Positions 8,877 through 18,567 are shown, numbered from the stretch's first letter. The stretch is DNA of 64,000 nucleotides from Clostridia bacterium (GCA_016938675.1 JAFGUF010000039.1:1-64000); one strand, 5' to 3'. Made by a program: numbers and translations. The notes: generated by a model from the sequence alone, not told the origin.

Positions 8877-9578
8877 TTACTTGAAATTTTCTTTTATGAT
8901 TTCCGCTGCTTCCATCATATCCTGTGCGAAGTAGCGGCAGTCTCCGCTGTCTTTAAATAGTGAATTGCGTACAAGTATCGCAGGGATTCCTGCCGCAGCA
9001 GCGCCCTGTATATCAGCAAGTATGCTGTCTCCAATTACTATTTTCTTTCTTGGCCGACATGTTTTTTTCAGTGCATACTTGTAGAATTTCGGATTAGGCT
9101 TTTCATATCCGATATTTGCTGATGATATAACTTTTCTTATATACTTTCCAAAAGGCATCGCCTTAATAATATCTTTAAGTTCAGGTACATGATTTGAGAT
9201 TATTACGATCTTCCATCCCATTTTTCTGATTTTTATTATTGCTTCAAGCGAATCTTCATATATCAAATATTCATTTGCATCCGTATATAGTTCCCTGAAC
9301 CGTTTCACCATCTGCAGAGCATCCTGTTTATAGCCAAGCTGGGAATAAGCTTCAGCCAGTTTTGCCTCCATATGGCTCCACCATGCTTCAGGCTTGTTGT
9401 ACTGCGGGTGCGCTATTTCGGGGCTGTCCCATAAATAGCTTCCATCCAAAAGGTCCCTGAAAGTGCTTTGGGTATATAAATGATCCGGATGAGCTTCTGA
9501 TAAAACCTGGTGCAACGTATCTGAATATGATTTATACGCAATTGTCCCGTGAAAATCCATAAATACTACTTTTCTCAT
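8877..9578 (-). CDS. HAD family hydrolase with DFHGT motif I
   Basis: Cytosolic haloacid-dehalogenase-fold phosphatase, 233 residues, probably class I with a helical cap (about 20-95). Motif I reads FMDFHGTI: the nucleophile Asp8 is present, but the usual second Asp (general acid) is His10. Motif II is VIISNH (Ser), motif III is in YEKPNPKFYKYALKK (Lys), and motif IV is GDSILADIQGA. Substrate cannot be predicted. It ends four bases from the vanW stop on the opposite strand and starts 242 bases after dnaB, so it may have its own promoter. GAGGAGAG precedes the ATG. Confidence 0.85.
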   Translation of the reverse strand: MRKVVFMDFHGTIAYKSYSDTLHQVLSEAHPDHLYTQSTFRDLLDGSYLWDSPEIAHPQYNKPEAWWSHMEAKLAEAYSQLGYKQDALQMVKRFRELYTDANEYLIYEDSLEAIIKIRKMGWKIVIISNHVPELKDIIKAMPFGKYIRKVISSANIGYEKPNPKFYKYALKKTCRPRKKIVIGDSILADIQGAAAAGIPAILVRNSLFKDSGDCRYFAQDMMEAAEIIKENFK

Positions 9579-9723
9579 ATACTCTCCTCGTATAATGTAT
9601 TTGTATATCTTGCAATTGGTGTCGCTATCTCTTTTCCCGTTTCGCTTGAAAAAGCCCTGGCCTTTTAGTTTGCTATTTATTGTGTTGGAGATTTTGTTTC
9701 ATTAAGCATCCTTTAATACGCCG

Positions 9724-9764
9724 TTAATTATATGTGCAATGAATATATAAACACATATAATTAA
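9724..9764. repeat. Perfect 13-bp AT-rich inverted repeat downstream of dnaB
   Basis: TTAATTATATGTG (9724-9736), a 15-base loop, and CACATATAATTAA (9752-9764), fully complementary. It lies in the 242-base gap between the dnaB stop and the HAD start. No T run follows on the minus strand, so it is not a standard terminator. The rest of the gap is AT-rich and I see no gene in it. Confidence 0.75.
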
Positions 9765-9820
9765 AATAATCATTTTTTAAAATTTTAAATTAAAAAAAAG
9801 GTAAAGATATGAAACACATT

Positions 9821-11185
9821 CTACATTGAATGCCGATTATCTGTATCAACAAACTTTACAGTGTCTCCATGCCACGTCAGCTTTACAACTCCTGTAGGCC
9901 CGCTTCTGTGTTTGGCTACTATAATCTCAGCTTCATTTGCAACTGCGCCCGGCTGTATTTCATGGTTTTCATGCATATAGTAATCATCTCTGTACAGGAA
10001 TATTACCACGTCCGCGTCCTGCTCTATGGATCCTGATTCGCGAAGGTCACTTAATATCGGCCGATGGTTTTGCCTGAGCTCCGGCGCACGGGAGAGCTGC
10101 GACAGAAGCAAAATAGGTACGTCCATATCCATAGCCATAACCTTAAGCATTCTTGTCATTTCGGTTATCTCCTGCAGCCTGGATTCCTTCCTGCCGTATG
10201 TAGAAAGCAGCTGCAAGTAGTCTATTACGACCATATCCATGCCATACTCAGCCTTTAGCCTTCTGCACTTGCTGTATATTTCAGGGATGTTTATTCCCGC
10301 AGTATCATCAATGTATATGTCGCATTCGCCCAGCTCATCGGCAGCCTCGCTTATTTTATCCCAATCCAGGTCTGTTAAGCTTCCCTTTTTTATCTTCATA
10401 AGATCTAGGTCTCCAAGGCTGGACATCAGCCTTTCAACCAGCTGCTCCCTAGGCATTTCCAGCGTGAATACCGCTGTCTTGGTTTTGTCGTAGTAGGCGG
10501 CCTGCTGCGCTATATTCAGCGCAAATGCGCTCTTTCCCATGCCGGGGCGTGCCGCGATAAGCACCAGCTCTCCTCCGTGAAATCCCGTAAGCAAAGAATC
10601 AAGAGATGCAAAGCCTGTTTTTATTCCCGTTATATCATCAGGATGGTTAAACCTGTATTCAACATTTTTAATGACTTCGTTGGCCGTCTGCTTAACATGG
10701 ACAAACCTCTTTTTGTCTTCCGTCTGCGATAAATCGAAAATTGATTTTTCAGCCCTTGAAATGATATCATTTGTTGCTCTTTCGTCGTTGAAGCAGTCAT
10801 CAGTTATTTCCCCGGATATCTCAATAAGCTGTCGCAGCAAAGAATCGTTCTTTACGATGTCGATATATTCATTAATGTTTGAAAGAACCGGCACAAAGTC
10901 CGATAGGTCAGTAAGGTATGCGTAGCCTCCGACAGTTTCGAGCACGCCCAGCATATCCAGTTCATCAGATACTGTAACTACGTCAACATTCTTAGCGGAG
11001 ATATTCAGGTTCATCATTGCAGCATAAATTTTCTGGTGCGCAAGAAGATAGAAATCATTTTCACGAAGTGTTTCCGCTGCACTTGCAACCGCTACGGAAG
11101 AAAGCATCATTGCGCCCAGCACTGATTTCTCAGCGTTTATATTATTCGGCGGTATTCTCCCCGATGTCATCCTTGCTTCGCTCAT
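9821..11185 (-). CDS. dnaB: Replicative DNA helicase DnaB
   Basis: Hexameric 5'-3' helicase that unwinds DNA at the fork and contacts primase (the DnaC of Bacillus). The 454 residues comprise the N-terminal helical domain (PPNNINAEKSVLGAMMLS, about 12-115), a linker, and the RecA-like motor with Walker A ARPGMGKSAFALN (about 210-222), Walker B VIDYLQLL (about 315-322) and the QLSRAPELR loop. No intein interrupts it. It follows rplI by four bases in the widespread DUF2232-rplI-dnaB order. The C-terminus ends in DTDNRHSM. Confidence 0.98.
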   Translation of the reverse strand: MSEARMTSGRIPPNNINAEKSVLGAMMLSSVAVASAAETLRENDFYLLAHQKIYAAMMNLNISAKNVDVVTVSDELDMLGVLETVGGYAYLTDLSDFVPVLSNINEYIDIVKNDSLLRQLIEISGEITDDCFNDERATNDIISRAEKSIFDLSQTEDKKRFVHVKQTANEVIKNVEYRFNHPDDITGIKTGFASLDSLLTGFHGGELVLIAARPGMGKSAFALNIAQQAAYYDKTKTAVFTLEMPREQLVERLMSSLGDLDLMKIKKGSLTDLDWDKISEAADELGECDIYIDDTAGINIPEIYSKCRRLKAEYGMDMVVIDYLQLLSTYGRKESRLQEITEMTRMLKVMAMDMDVPILLLSQLSRAPELRQNHRPILSDLRESGSIEQDADVVIFLYRDDYYMHENHEIQPGAVANEAEIIVAKHRSGPTGVVKLTWHGDTVKFVDTDNRHSM

Positions 11186-11189
11186 TTAT

Positions 11190-11642
11190 CTATTCCTCTA
11201 TGGCTTCCACTATTACATTGATTACTGCCTGCACATTGGGAAAAAGCTTAACTGCGACAGGATAGCTTCCGCATTCTTTTATGTTATCTTTCAATACCAG
11301 CTTCTTTTTGTCCACTTCCATGTTATGCTGCTCATTCAGTGCGTCTGCTATGTCCTTTGTGTTTACAGAACCGAACAGTTTACCGTTGGCGCCGGCTTTA
11401 AGCCTGATCATAACATCTTTTTTATCAATTGTTCCCGCAAGTTCCTTCGCAGCTTTTAAGTCGAGCTCCTGCTGATGCACTACGGCTGCTTTCTGCTGGT
11501 TAACAATATTTATATTTTCATTTGTCGCTTCCTTTGCCATTGCCTTAGGAAACAAAAAGTTCCTTGCGTATCCGTCAGACACATTAACGATATCTCCCTG
11601 CTTTCCTGATCCTTTAACATCCTTTAATAATATAACTTTCAT
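11190..11642 (-). CDS. rplI: 50S ribosomal protein L9
   Basis: Large-subunit protein bound to 23S rRNA with an N-terminal globular domain, a long connecting helix and a C-terminal domain. The 150 residues begin [30 protein letters not shown], the L9 signature, with [10 protein letters not shown] next, and end in the domain containing [23 protein letters not shown]. Normal family length. It sits between the DUF2232 gene (36 bases upstream) and dnaB. AGGAG precedes the ATG. Confidence 0.98.
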   Translation of the reverse strand: MKVILLKDVKGSGKQGDIVNVSDGYARNFLFPKAMAKEATNENINIVNQQKAAVVHQQELDLKAAKELAGTIDKKDVMIRLKAGANGKLFGSVNTKDIADALNEQHNMEVDKKKLVLKDNIKECGSYPVAVKLFPNVQAVINVIVEAIEE

Positions 11643-11678
11643 ATTTTTCTCCTCTTTGTCCGGTTTTGTTTCAGTTAT

Positions 11679-12851
11679 CTATCTTTTATTTTCCGTTCCG
11701 TTTTTCTTCACATGATTCTTTAGCTTTTCTTTCATTTCCCTTGACTTCGCATAAACCAGCCTGAAATTAATGAATAAATCAGCTGTACCCATCATTACCG
11801 GAACTACCCCTATTGTTATTATAGCAATAAAAACCATTATTACAATTCTAAAAAAACTAAATCTTAATATCTCTACCCTTTTAAAGAAGTATTCCATCAC
11901 AGCAAATCCCTGGAAAGAAAATATTACAAACAATATATCCTGCAATATTAGCCCAGCACCTGCAATCAAATCCGATGACTCAGAAATCTGAAGCAAAAAA
12001 GAAAGCACCACTCCGATAATAACCACACCGGTCAGCTTAGCTGGTATCCTAAATGTTGAAAAAGGCTTAGGCTTCATGTTTTTGTCGACAGCTTCGGCTG
12101 TTGATGCTTTGCTATACCTGTAGTTTCCTCGCCACCATGTAATAACAGCTGCGAATGCCGGATATGTAATCAGAATGTGCATTGAAATCCTGTTAACCAT
12201 TCTTTCAATGTTTGGCATAATAAAGGCAATCTGTTCAGCCTTCGACACCTCAATTCCATTGCTAATACTTTCTGAAACAGTCTGCATATACGCTATCATA
12301 TTTACAGTGTCAGAGTTCTTCAAATAGTACTCAGCGCTGTATATTGCATTAATATTTGTGTTTATTAAGCTTGAGTTTGTGCTTATCAGCCATTCTTTAA
12401 CCATACTTACTATTTTAATTGAAAATGGCTCTCTGCCAAATGCGACATAGGCAGCGGCTGAAGCAATTGTTGCAAAAACAATCGAAATCACTATTGCATA
12501 TAAAAATCCGTCTTCAAATTTATCAATTCCTATATACTTCCAAACTATATAGCAAATCATTGCAGATGCTCCTGTGCTTACTGCATAGACCGCATATATA
12601 GGGCTGCTTAAGTCCTTTAATACTATATTGACAGCTAGCACTCCGGCACTGGCAGCGAACATAATTATTGAAAATACGGGTTTTGAGCTTAGCATGTCCT
12701 CTTTGAGTGCAAAAGGAGCCAAAAACAGCATCAGCACTATTGCCGGCGGAAAATATACGCTAAAAACTCCGATAAGCGTAATTCCTGCTGCGAGCCATAT
12801 GATGGCCTGTTCGTTCTTATCATCTCTTCTTGGTGAAGTATTTTCTTTCAT
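11679..12851 (-). CDS. DUF2232 (YybS-like) polytopic membrane protein
   Basis: Integral membrane protein of 390 residues with about eight hydrophobic segments, including AIIWLAAGITLIGVFSVYF near the start, a central loop of about 60 polar residues (about 150-215) and a charged, lysine-rich C-terminus. Length, topology and position directly ahead of rplI and dnaB match the DUF2232/YybS family of Firmicutes, whose function is unknown. The highly charged N-terminus (ENTSPRRDDKNEQ) should be cytosolic. First gene of the dnaB operon. Confidence 0.8.
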   Translation of the reverse strand: MKENTSPRRDDKNEQAIIWLAAGITLIGVFSVYFPPAIVLMLFLAPFALKEDMLSSKPVFSIIMFAASAGVLAVNIVLKDLSSPIYAVYAVSTGASAMICYIVWKYIGIDKFEDGFLYAIVISIVFATIASAAAYVAFGREPFSIKIVSMVKEWLISTNSSLINTNINAIYSAEYYLKNSDTVNMIAYMQTVSESISNGIEVSKAEQIAFIMPNIERMVNRISMHILITYPAFAAVITWWRGNYRYSKASTAEAVDKNMKPKPFSTFRIPAKLTGVVIIGVVLSFLLQISESSDLIAGAGLILQDILFVIFSFQGFAVMEYFFKRVEILRFSFFRIVIMVFIAIITIGVVPVMMGTADLFINFRLVYAKSREMKEKLKNHVKKNGTENKR

Positions 12852-13050
12852 CTATATTTCCTTATTAATTTTCGCAAAAAAAGTTTAATATTCTTAAATG
12901 CTTATTATTATCATTTCACATTATACAATTAAATCACTCAAAATGCCATAAAAGCATTAAGATTTTGATTTTATTATTAAGTCATAGTTCATATATACTT
13001 TATTTATTATTCGCTAAAAGCCCATTACAGGCATATTTCAAAGATTTTTA

Positions 13051-13078
13051 TTGATATAATTATTTTTTGTGCTATAAT
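13051..13078 (+). promoter_or_regulatory. Promoter of the rimP-nusA-infB operon
   Basis: TTGATA (13051-13056) and TATAAT (13073-13078), 16 bases apart, with TGC just before the -10 (extended -10). The predicted leader is about 90 nt. Confidence 0.75.
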
Positions 13079-13112
13079 ATTAAACGTAGATTTAGTAGAT
13101 ATTCGAGGTAAG

Positions 13113-13130
13113 GAGTGGGCAGTCCCACTC
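13113..13130 (+). promoter_or_regulatory. Leader hairpin upstream of rimP
   Basis: GAGTGGG (13113-13119), loop CAGT, CCCACTC (13124-13130), followed by TTTAGTTTT. A G-C-rich 7-bp hairpin stands out in this AT-rich leader. It could attenuate transcription or be a protein-binding leader; the T run is broken, so read-through is expected. Similar GAGTGGG hairpins ahead of rimP in other Firmicutes are a recollection I cannot check here. Confidence 0.6.
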
Positions 13131-13175
13131 TTTAGTTTTGTATCGGAGATATTTGATAAAACAGGAAGTGAAATT

Positions 13176-13640
13176 TTGACAAAAAAATCAGTTAAAGCAA
13201 TTGCCGAGTCTATTATTGAGCCCATTGTTGAGAGCCTTGGCTATGAGCTTGTAGATGTGGAATATAAAAATCCGGGCGGCCCCTGGAAGCTGAGTATATA
13301 TATTTATAAGGAAGGCGGTATAGGATTTGATGACTGCGAGCTTGTCTCAAAGACTCTTGACCCTATACTGGACGCTAATGAAGAAATAGCTGAAAAATAT
13401 GATTTCTTTCAGGTGTCATCCCCTGGTTTGGACAGGGAATTTAAAAACCTTAAAGACTACAAGCGGTATATCGGAAAGAAAATAGAAGTCAGCCTTTATG
13501 CAGCTGTAAACGGAACCAAGAAACTCACTGGCCTTCTTAAGCAGGCAGATGAGGAAAATATAATAATCGAAAGCGATAATGGGGAAATAAAGCTGGACCT
13601 TAAAGACATCGGCAAGGCTTCGCCAGCGATAGAATTTTAA
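13176..13640 (+). CDS. rimP: Ribosome maturation factor RimP
   Basis: Assists 30S subunit maturation. The 154 residues match the family: N-terminal domain with IVESLGYELVDVEYKN and LSIYIYKEGGIGFDDCELVSKTLDPILDA, the YDFFQVSSPGLDREFKNLKDYKRYIGK signature region, and a C-terminal SH3-like domain ending in LDLKDIGKASPAIEF. The start is TTG, seven bases after AGGAAG; no better start lies downstream. First gene of the rimP-nusA-ylxR-ylxQ-infB operon, 19 bases ahead of nusA. Confidence 0.96.
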   Translation: MTKKSVKAIAESIIEPIVESLGYELVDVEYKNPGGPWKLSIYIYKEGGIGFDDCELVSKTLDPILDANEEIAEKYDFFQVSSPGLDREFKNLKDYKRYIGKKIEVSLYAAVNGTKKLTGLLKQADEENIIIESDNGEIKLDLKDIGKASPAIEF

Positions 13641-13659
13641 TTTAGGAAGGAAATTGTAC

Positions 13660-14970
13660 ATGAATGCTGAATTCATAAGCGCACTTGATGCTCTGGAAAA
13701 AGAAAAAAACATAAGTAAAGATTTTTTAATAGAAGCAATAGAAACGGCTATTAATGCCGCCTACAAAAAAAGCGTCGGACCGGCTCACGATTCAAAAGCA
13801 GTTGTAGACCCGGAAACAGGAGACATAAAAATCTATGCGCTTAAAAATGTTGTTGAAGAAGTTATTGACGACGAATGCGAGATTTCCCTGGAAGATGCCA
13901 GGCTTACGAACCCAAATTACGAAATAGACGACATCTGGCAGACGGAAGTAACGGACGTTGACTTCGGCAGAACTGCTGCGCAGACAGCTAAGCAGGTTGT
14001 TGTGCAGAAAATCAGGGAAGCTGAAAGAGAAATAATAACTCAGGAATTCGAAGAAAAGAAAGATGAAGTAATTACAGCTTCTGTTCAAAGAGTTGAAAAC
14101 AACAATGTTTACGTTGAATTAGGCAAAACCGACGGATACCTTCCCCCATCTGAGCAGATGCGCAACGAAAGGCTCTATGCAAACGACAGAATAAAAGTAT
14201 ATGTGATGGAAGTAAGGAAAACAAAGCGTGGCCCGCAGATAATTGTTTCGCGCTCACATCCAGGGCTTGTTAAAAGGCTCTTCGAGATGGAAGTGCCGGA
14301 GCTTCAGACTGGCGTCGTTGAGATAGTCAGCGTGGCAAGAGAAGCAGGCCAGCGCTCCAAAATAGCAGTCTATTCTTCTGATGAAAATGTAGATGCAATA
14401 GGCTCATGTGTAGGCCAGAGGGGCATCCGCGTTGAACGCGTGGTTGATGAGCTGCGTGGCGAGAAAATAGACATAATCGACTGGTCAGAAGACCCTGTTG
14501 AGTTTATAGCGAACGCACTAAGCCCTGCAAGGGTTGTGATGGTTTACCTTTATGAATCGAGTAAAAAGGCAAGGGTCGTTGTGCCTGATAACCACCTTTC
14601 GCTGGCAATAGGAAAAGAAGGGCAAAATGCCCGCTTGGCAGCAAAGCTGACAGGTTGGAAGATAGACATAAAGAGCCAGTCGCAAATAATGGAGCTGGTT
14701 GACGAAAACGGCAACTTCACAGACGACTTCATCAGCGAAGAAGATACTGATATGTTCGATGACGAAATGTTTGACATAGACGATACAGATACGGACGAAT
14801 TTGAAGACGAAGAACAACCTGAGTCATCAGATCAAGATGATGAAGAGAGTGAAGATTACGAGGATTCTGATGAATCATCAGAAGATGATGGCATAAATGA
14901 GCTAGGCGATGAAGAACTCTATGAGGATGAAGACGAAGAGTTTGACGAAGATGATGAAGACAAGGAATAG
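13660..14970 (+). CDS. nusA: Transcription elongation/termination factor NusA
   Basis: Binds RNA polymerase and nascent RNA to control pausing, termination and antitermination. The protein starts [16 protein letters not shown]; the ATG at 13660 sits nine bases after AGGAAGG, better than a TTG six bases upstream. Domains: N-terminal polymerase-binding (1-125), S1 (about 135-200, [21 protein letters not shown]), KH1 and KH2 (about 225-345, with [18 protein letters not shown] and [19 protein letters not shown]). After residue about 345 comes an acidic tail of some 85 residues, nearly all Asp, Glu and Ser, not typical of Bacillus NusA. Confidence 0.97.
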   Translation: MNAEFISALDALEKEKNISKDFLIEAIETAINAAYKKSVGPAHDSKAVVDPETGDIKIYALKNVVEEVIDDECEISLEDARLTNPNYEIDDIWQTEVTDVDFGRTAAQTAKQVVVQKIREAEREIITQEFEEKKDEVITASVQRVENNNVYVELGKTDGYLPPSEQMRNERLYANDRIKVYVMEVRKTKRGPQIIVSRSHPGLVKRLFEMEVPELQTGVVEIVSVAREAGQRSKIAVYSSDENVDAIGSCVGQRGIRVERVVDELRGEKIDIIDWSEDPVEFIANALSPARVVMVYLYESSKKARVVVPDNHLSLAIGKEGQNARLAAKLTGWKIDIKSQSQIMELVDENGNFTDDFISEEDTDMFDDEMFDIDDTDTDEFEDEEQPESSDQDDEESEDYEDSDESSEDDGINELGDEELYEDEDEEFDEDDEDKE

Positions 14971-14984
14971 CATTAAGCAGTAAT

Positions 14985-15266
14985 ATGAGCAGCAAACAGC
15001 AAAAACCTCAACGCAAAAAGCCCGTCCGCATGTGTGTAGGATGCAGGGAGAGATTCCTGAAAATATATCTTATACGTGTCGTCAGGACGCCTGAAGGCGA
15101 AGTTGTAATCGATGAAAAAGGTAAATTGTCAGGGCGCGGCGCATATATCTGCAGGAATACCGAATGCCTTGCAAAAGCGCATAAGTCAAAGGCTCTGCAA
15201 AGGGCATTGGAAGTAGAAATAAATGATGATTTGCTAAATCAGCTAAAGGAAGATATAATTGAATAG
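14985..15266 (+). CDS. ylxR: YlxR / RnpM family RNA-binding protein
   Basis: DUF448 protein of 93 residues, a small basic RNA-binding protein; the family member in Bacillus (RnpM) has been reported to bind RNase P RNA and modulate its activity. The family hallmark RMCVGCRERFLKIYLIRVV (residues about 15-33) and the GRGAYICRNTECLAKA motif (about 51-66) are both present. It lies 14 bases after nusA and overlaps ylxQ by eight bases in the conserved nusA-ylxR-ylxQ-infB order. No strong ribosome site precedes the ATG. Confidence 0.94.
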   Translation: MSSKQQKPQRKKPVRMCVGCRERFLKIYLIRVVRTPEGEVVIDEKGKLSGRGAYICRNTECLAKAHKSKALQRALEVEINDDLLNQLKEDIIE

Positions 15267-15579
15267 CAAACTTCAGGGAATGATAGGCCTTTCAATAAGA
15301 GCCGGGAAAACATCTTTCGGAACAGACGCTGTAAAAAACTCTATTCGGAAGAAAAAGGCAAAGCTGGTTCTGCTGTCTGATACCGCTTCTCAAAGGTCAG
15401 CAAAAGACGTGAACGACATATGCAGCTATTACAATGTTGAGCTTTTAGCGGGACCGTTCTCGGATATTTTCTATCAGCTCACGGCAAAGGATGCAATGAA
15501 AGTAATATCAATAAATGATGAACAATTCGCCAGGGAGATAAAAAATCTGTCTTTGGAATTAGATAAAGAAATACAATAA
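15259..15579 (+). CDS. ylxQ: YlxQ, L7Ae-family ribosomal-like protein
   Basis: L7Ae/L30e-type protein of 106 residues that is expected to bind kink-turn RNA. Core motifs are IGLSIRAGKTSFGTDAV (about 7-23) and KKAKLVLLSDTASQRSAKDV (about 32-51), followed by the C-terminal extension typical of YlxQ. The start is a TTG inside the end of ylxR, preceded by AAAGGAAG at 15245-15252, so the two are coupled. Sits just before infB as in most Firmicutes. Confidence 0.92.
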   Translation: MNSKLQGMIGLSIRAGKTSFGTDAVKNSIRKKKAKLVLLSDTASQRSAKDVNDICSYYNVELLAGPFSDIFYQLTAKDAMKVISINDEQFAREIKNLSLELDKEIQ

Positions 15580-15599
15580 AAGGAGTGCGTAGGTCTTAA

Positions 15600-18416
15600 A
15601 TGAGCAAAGTAAGCGTACAAAAACTTACAAAAGACACTAAAGGTAGTGCAGGCAACTTATTAGGGAAAGTAAGGATATCGAAGGATAAACTGCACAATCA
15701 AATCGGACAGCTGCAGGAATTGGAAGCGCAGATTTCCAAGAAGCTACAGGATGAAAGAGCTGCTGCCAGAGAGGCAGAAGCTGCGGAAGCTGCAAAAGCA
15801 AAGGCAAAAGCCGCAAAATCCGTAACTGAAGCTGCTGCAAAACAAAAAAAGACAGATGCTCCTCAAACCCCTGAATCAGCACCTGCCAAAAGCAAACCTG
15901 CGGAACCGCCGGTTCAAGCTGAGAAGAAGGAACAGCCTAAAAAAGAGGCTGCTTCTGCCGCAAAGCCAAAATCATCGGCAACTGCTGCAACAAAAGCACC
16001 GACAGCAAAGTCTGACTCTGCTCCTCAAATAGGAATAAGGGTTGTTAAGCGTGCTCCCACAAAAGAAGAAAAACGTCTGGAGGAAGAAAAGCGGAAAGCT
16101 GAAAGAGAAAAATTCCAGCAGAGAAACCAGGATAGAAAAAAGGCTGCTACTGCACCGCCACGAAGAGAATCCGCGCCGCAGAATAACGCAAATCCCAGAA
16201 GCTATTCTTCATCCGATAAACCCTATAGCGGAGGAAACAAGCCATATAGCGGGAATAAACCCTACACTGGGAATAAGCCCTACAGCGGCAACAAACCCTA
16301 TAGCGGAAATAAACCCTATGGCGACAAGTCATACGGCGGTGATAAATCAGACGACCGCCCAGCCGCAACAAGGAGCCCCAGAGATAGCTCAGCCGCAAAG
16401 AAAACTACTGCGGTTAAAGAACCTGCTACCACCGGCATCAGGCCTTCTCGTTCTGGACAATATGTAAATAAGCGCAAAGACAAGGAAAGAGAAGAAAGAA
16501 AAGCAGCCGAACAAGCCAAGGTCAAAAAGACTGCTGTTGACCCAAAGCAAAACAAATACAGCAAAACTTATGCCGTTGGTGATGTTTATATCCCCACAGG
16601 TTCAAGGCGTAAGAAGAACAAAAAGCCTTCTTATAATTCTATTGAAAGAATCAAGATCGAAAAAGCAATTATTACAACTGAAACCGTTGCAATTAAAGAC
16701 CTTGCTGAAAAAATAGGAAAACAAAGCAGCGAAATAGTCGGCCAGCTCTTCAAATTAGGAATTATGGCTACTGTTAATAATACTATAGATTTTGATACTG
16801 CCGAAGTAGTGGCTGCGGAGTTTGGAGTGGAATTGTCTCAGGAACTTGCAAAAACGCAGGAAGAGAAGATGCTTGATGAGCATGAAGAGTCCCATATTGA
16901 TGAGGAGCTTCTCGCAAAGCGCGCCCCAATCGTTACTGTTATGGGTCATGTTGACCACGGAAAGACTTCCCTGCTTGACGCAATACGAAAAGCAAATGTT
17001 CAGGCCGGAGAAGCAGGCGGAATAACACAGCATATAGGTGCATACACAGTAAAACGTAAAGACGAAAATATTACATTTATTGATACTCCGGGTCACCAGG
17101 CATTCACATCCATGCGTGCCCGCGGTGCAAAGGTAACCGATATTGCTATAATTGTTGTAGCAGCAGACGACAGCGTAATGCCGCAGACAATCGAAGCTAT
17201 TAACCACTCCAAGGCTGCGGAAGTACCCATGATAGTCGCTATTAATAAATGCGACCTGCCCGCTGCCAACCCTTCAAAGGTAAAGCAGGAGCTCACGGAG
17301 CACGGAATAGTAGCCGAGGAATGGGGCGGAGACAATATTATATGCGAAGTATCCGCACTTACTCATGAAGGGCTCGACAATCTGCTTGATATGATACTTC
17401 TGCAATCAGAAATGCTCGAACTCAAGGCCAACCCGGAAGGAAAGGCTATAGGAACTATAATCGAATCCCAGCTGGATATTGGCCGCGGCCCGGTTGCTAC
17501 AGTGCTTGTCAAAAATGGTACACTGCATATAGGTGATTCCGTTGTTGCCGGCCTTGCTACAGGCAAGGTTCGCGCCATGATAAACGACAAAGGCGAAAAG
17601 GTGGAATCCGCAGGCCCATCCGTTCCTGTTGAGGTAATAGGCTTTTCAGAGGTTCCCGATGCAGGAGATGCAATCTACGCAGCTGACGACAAGCGCATAA
17701 GAAAGGTTGCCGAGGAAAGAAAGGTGAAAAAACGCGAAGAGATGATTCAGTCATCCTCTGCTATTTCACTTGATGAGCTTTTCGGAAAAATCGAGGAAGG
17801 CAAGCTGAAGGATCTTAACATCATAATTAAGGCTGACGTTCAGGGAAGCGCTGAGGCTCTTAAGCAGTCTCTTGAAAAGCTGACAAACAATGAAGTGCGC
17901 GTCAGGTGCATACATACAGGCGTTGGCGGAATCAATGAAAATGACGTACTGCTTGCCACGGCTTCAAACGCGATCATAATCGGCTTCAATGTCCGCCCAG
18001 ATGTTAACGGACGAAATGCCGCTGAAAAAGAAAAAGTCGACGTGCGCACGTACAGAATCATCTATGAAGCGATACAGGATGTGGAAAACGCAATGAAAGG
18101 CCTTCTTGCTCCGGTATTCAAGGAAGAAGTCAGCGGCCACGCAGAGGTTCGCAGCGTATTTAAGGTTACCGGCGTAGGAAACATAGCAGGATGCTACGTA
18201 ACGGACGGAAAAATCAAGCGTTCATCCACTGCACGCGTACTTCGCGACAGTGTAGTTATCTTCGAAGGCGCAATATCATCACTTAAGAGGTTTAAAGATG
18301 ACACTAAGGAAGTCGCGCAAAACTATGAATGCGGAATAGGCATAGAGAACTTCAACGATGTAAAGGAAGGCGACGTAATAGAAGCTTTCGAAAAGGTTCA
18401 GATTGAACACAAATAA
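15600..18416 (+). CDS. infB: Translation initiation factor IF-2
   Basis: GTPase that brings fMet-tRNA to the 30S subunit. The 938 residues include an N-terminal helix, a long Lys/Ala/Pro-rich region (about 50-340) with tandem six-residue repeats of NKPYSG type (about 206-245), a second IF2-N domain (about 350-400), then the G domain with G1 GHVDHGKT (from about 447), G3 DTPGH and G4 NKCD, and C-terminal domains II-IV ([26 protein letters not shown]). Long for a Firmicute, mostly from the disordered linker. Last gene of its operon, followed by a strong terminator. Confidence 0.98.
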   Translation: MSKVSVQKLTKDTKGSAGNLLGKVRISKDKLHNQIGQLQELEAQISKKLQDERAAAREAEAAEAAKAKAKAAKSVTEAAAKQKKTDAPQTPESAPAKSKPAEPPVQAEKKEQPKKEAASAAKPKSSATAATKAPTAKSDSAPQIGIRVVKRAPTKEEKRLEEEKRKAEREKFQQRNQDRKKAATAPPRRESAPQNNANPRSYSSSDKPYSGGNKPYSGNKPYTGNKPYSGNKPYSGNKPYGDKSYGGDKSDDRPAATRSPRDSSAAKKTTAVKEPATTGIRPSRSGQYVNKRKDKEREERKAAEQAKVKKTAVDPKQNKYSKTYAVGDVYIPTGSRRKKNKKPSYNSIERIKIEKAIITTETVAIKDLAEKIGKQSSEIVGQLFKLGIMATVNNTIDFDTAEVVAAEFGVELSQELAKTQEEKMLDEHEESHIDEELLAKRAPIVTVMGHVDHGKTSLLDAIRKANVQAGEAGGITQHIGAYTVKRKDENITFIDTPGHQAFTSMRARGAKVTDIAIIVVAADDSVMPQTIEAINHSKAAEVPMIVAINKCDLPAANPSKVKQELTEHGIVAEEWGGDNIICEVSALTHEGLDNLLDMILLQSEMLELKANPEGKAIGTIIESQLDIGRGPVATVLVKNGTLHIGDSVVAGLATGKVRAMINDKGEKVESAGPSVPVEVIGFSEVPDAGDAIYAADDKRIRKVAEERKVKKREEMIQSSSAISLDELFGKIEEGKLKDLNIIIKADVQGSAEALKQSLEKLTNNEVRVRCIHTGVGGINENDVLLATASNAIIIGFNVRPDVNGRNAAEKEKVDVRTYRIIYEAIQDVENAMKGLLAPVFKEEVSGHAEVRSVFKVTGVGNIAGCYVTDGKIKRSSTARVLRDSVVIFEGAISSLKRFKDDTKEVAQNYECGIGIENFNDVKEGDVIEAFEKVQIEHK

Positions 18417-18427
18417 ATAAATCAGAG

Positions 18428-18457
18428 AGGCTGCTTTTAATAGGCAGCCTTTTTTTA
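18428..18457 (+). terminator. Intrinsic terminator after infB
   Basis: Stem AGGCTGC (18428-18434) / GCAGCCT (18444-18450), nine-base loop, followed by seven T. It starts 11 bases after the infB stop and closes the rimP-infB operon; rbfA and truB do not follow. Confidence 0.92.
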
Positions 18458-18538
18458 TTATACGCAAAGCAAGCAATAACGGTTCCGTGTATTTATTTAG
18501 CAAATTTAATCAAAAATTAATAAATTCGTAATTTTCAC

Positions 18539-18567
18539 ATGACATTTCCGTTCATTTATGATAGAAT
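18539..18567 (+). promoter_or_regulatory. Promoter of rsmD-coaD
   Basis: ATGACA (18539-18544) and TAGAAT (18562-18567), 17 bases apart, with TGA before the -10 (extended -10). About 90 bases ahead of the rsmD start. Confidence 0.55.

Larger units (their letters stand above)
12852..13175. other. Divergent intergenic region, DUF2232 / rimP
   Basis: 324 AT-rich bases with no gene that I can support. On the plus side it holds the rimP promoter (13051-13078) and leader hairpin (13113-13130). On the minus side a TATAAT-like -10 reads at about 12929-12934 for the DUF2232 operon, without a convincing -35. Confidence 0.6.

Noticed and set aside
16042-16467. Repetitive open frame in another frame of infB
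   Set aside because: Its apparent repeats come from the 18-base repeats of infB read out of frame.
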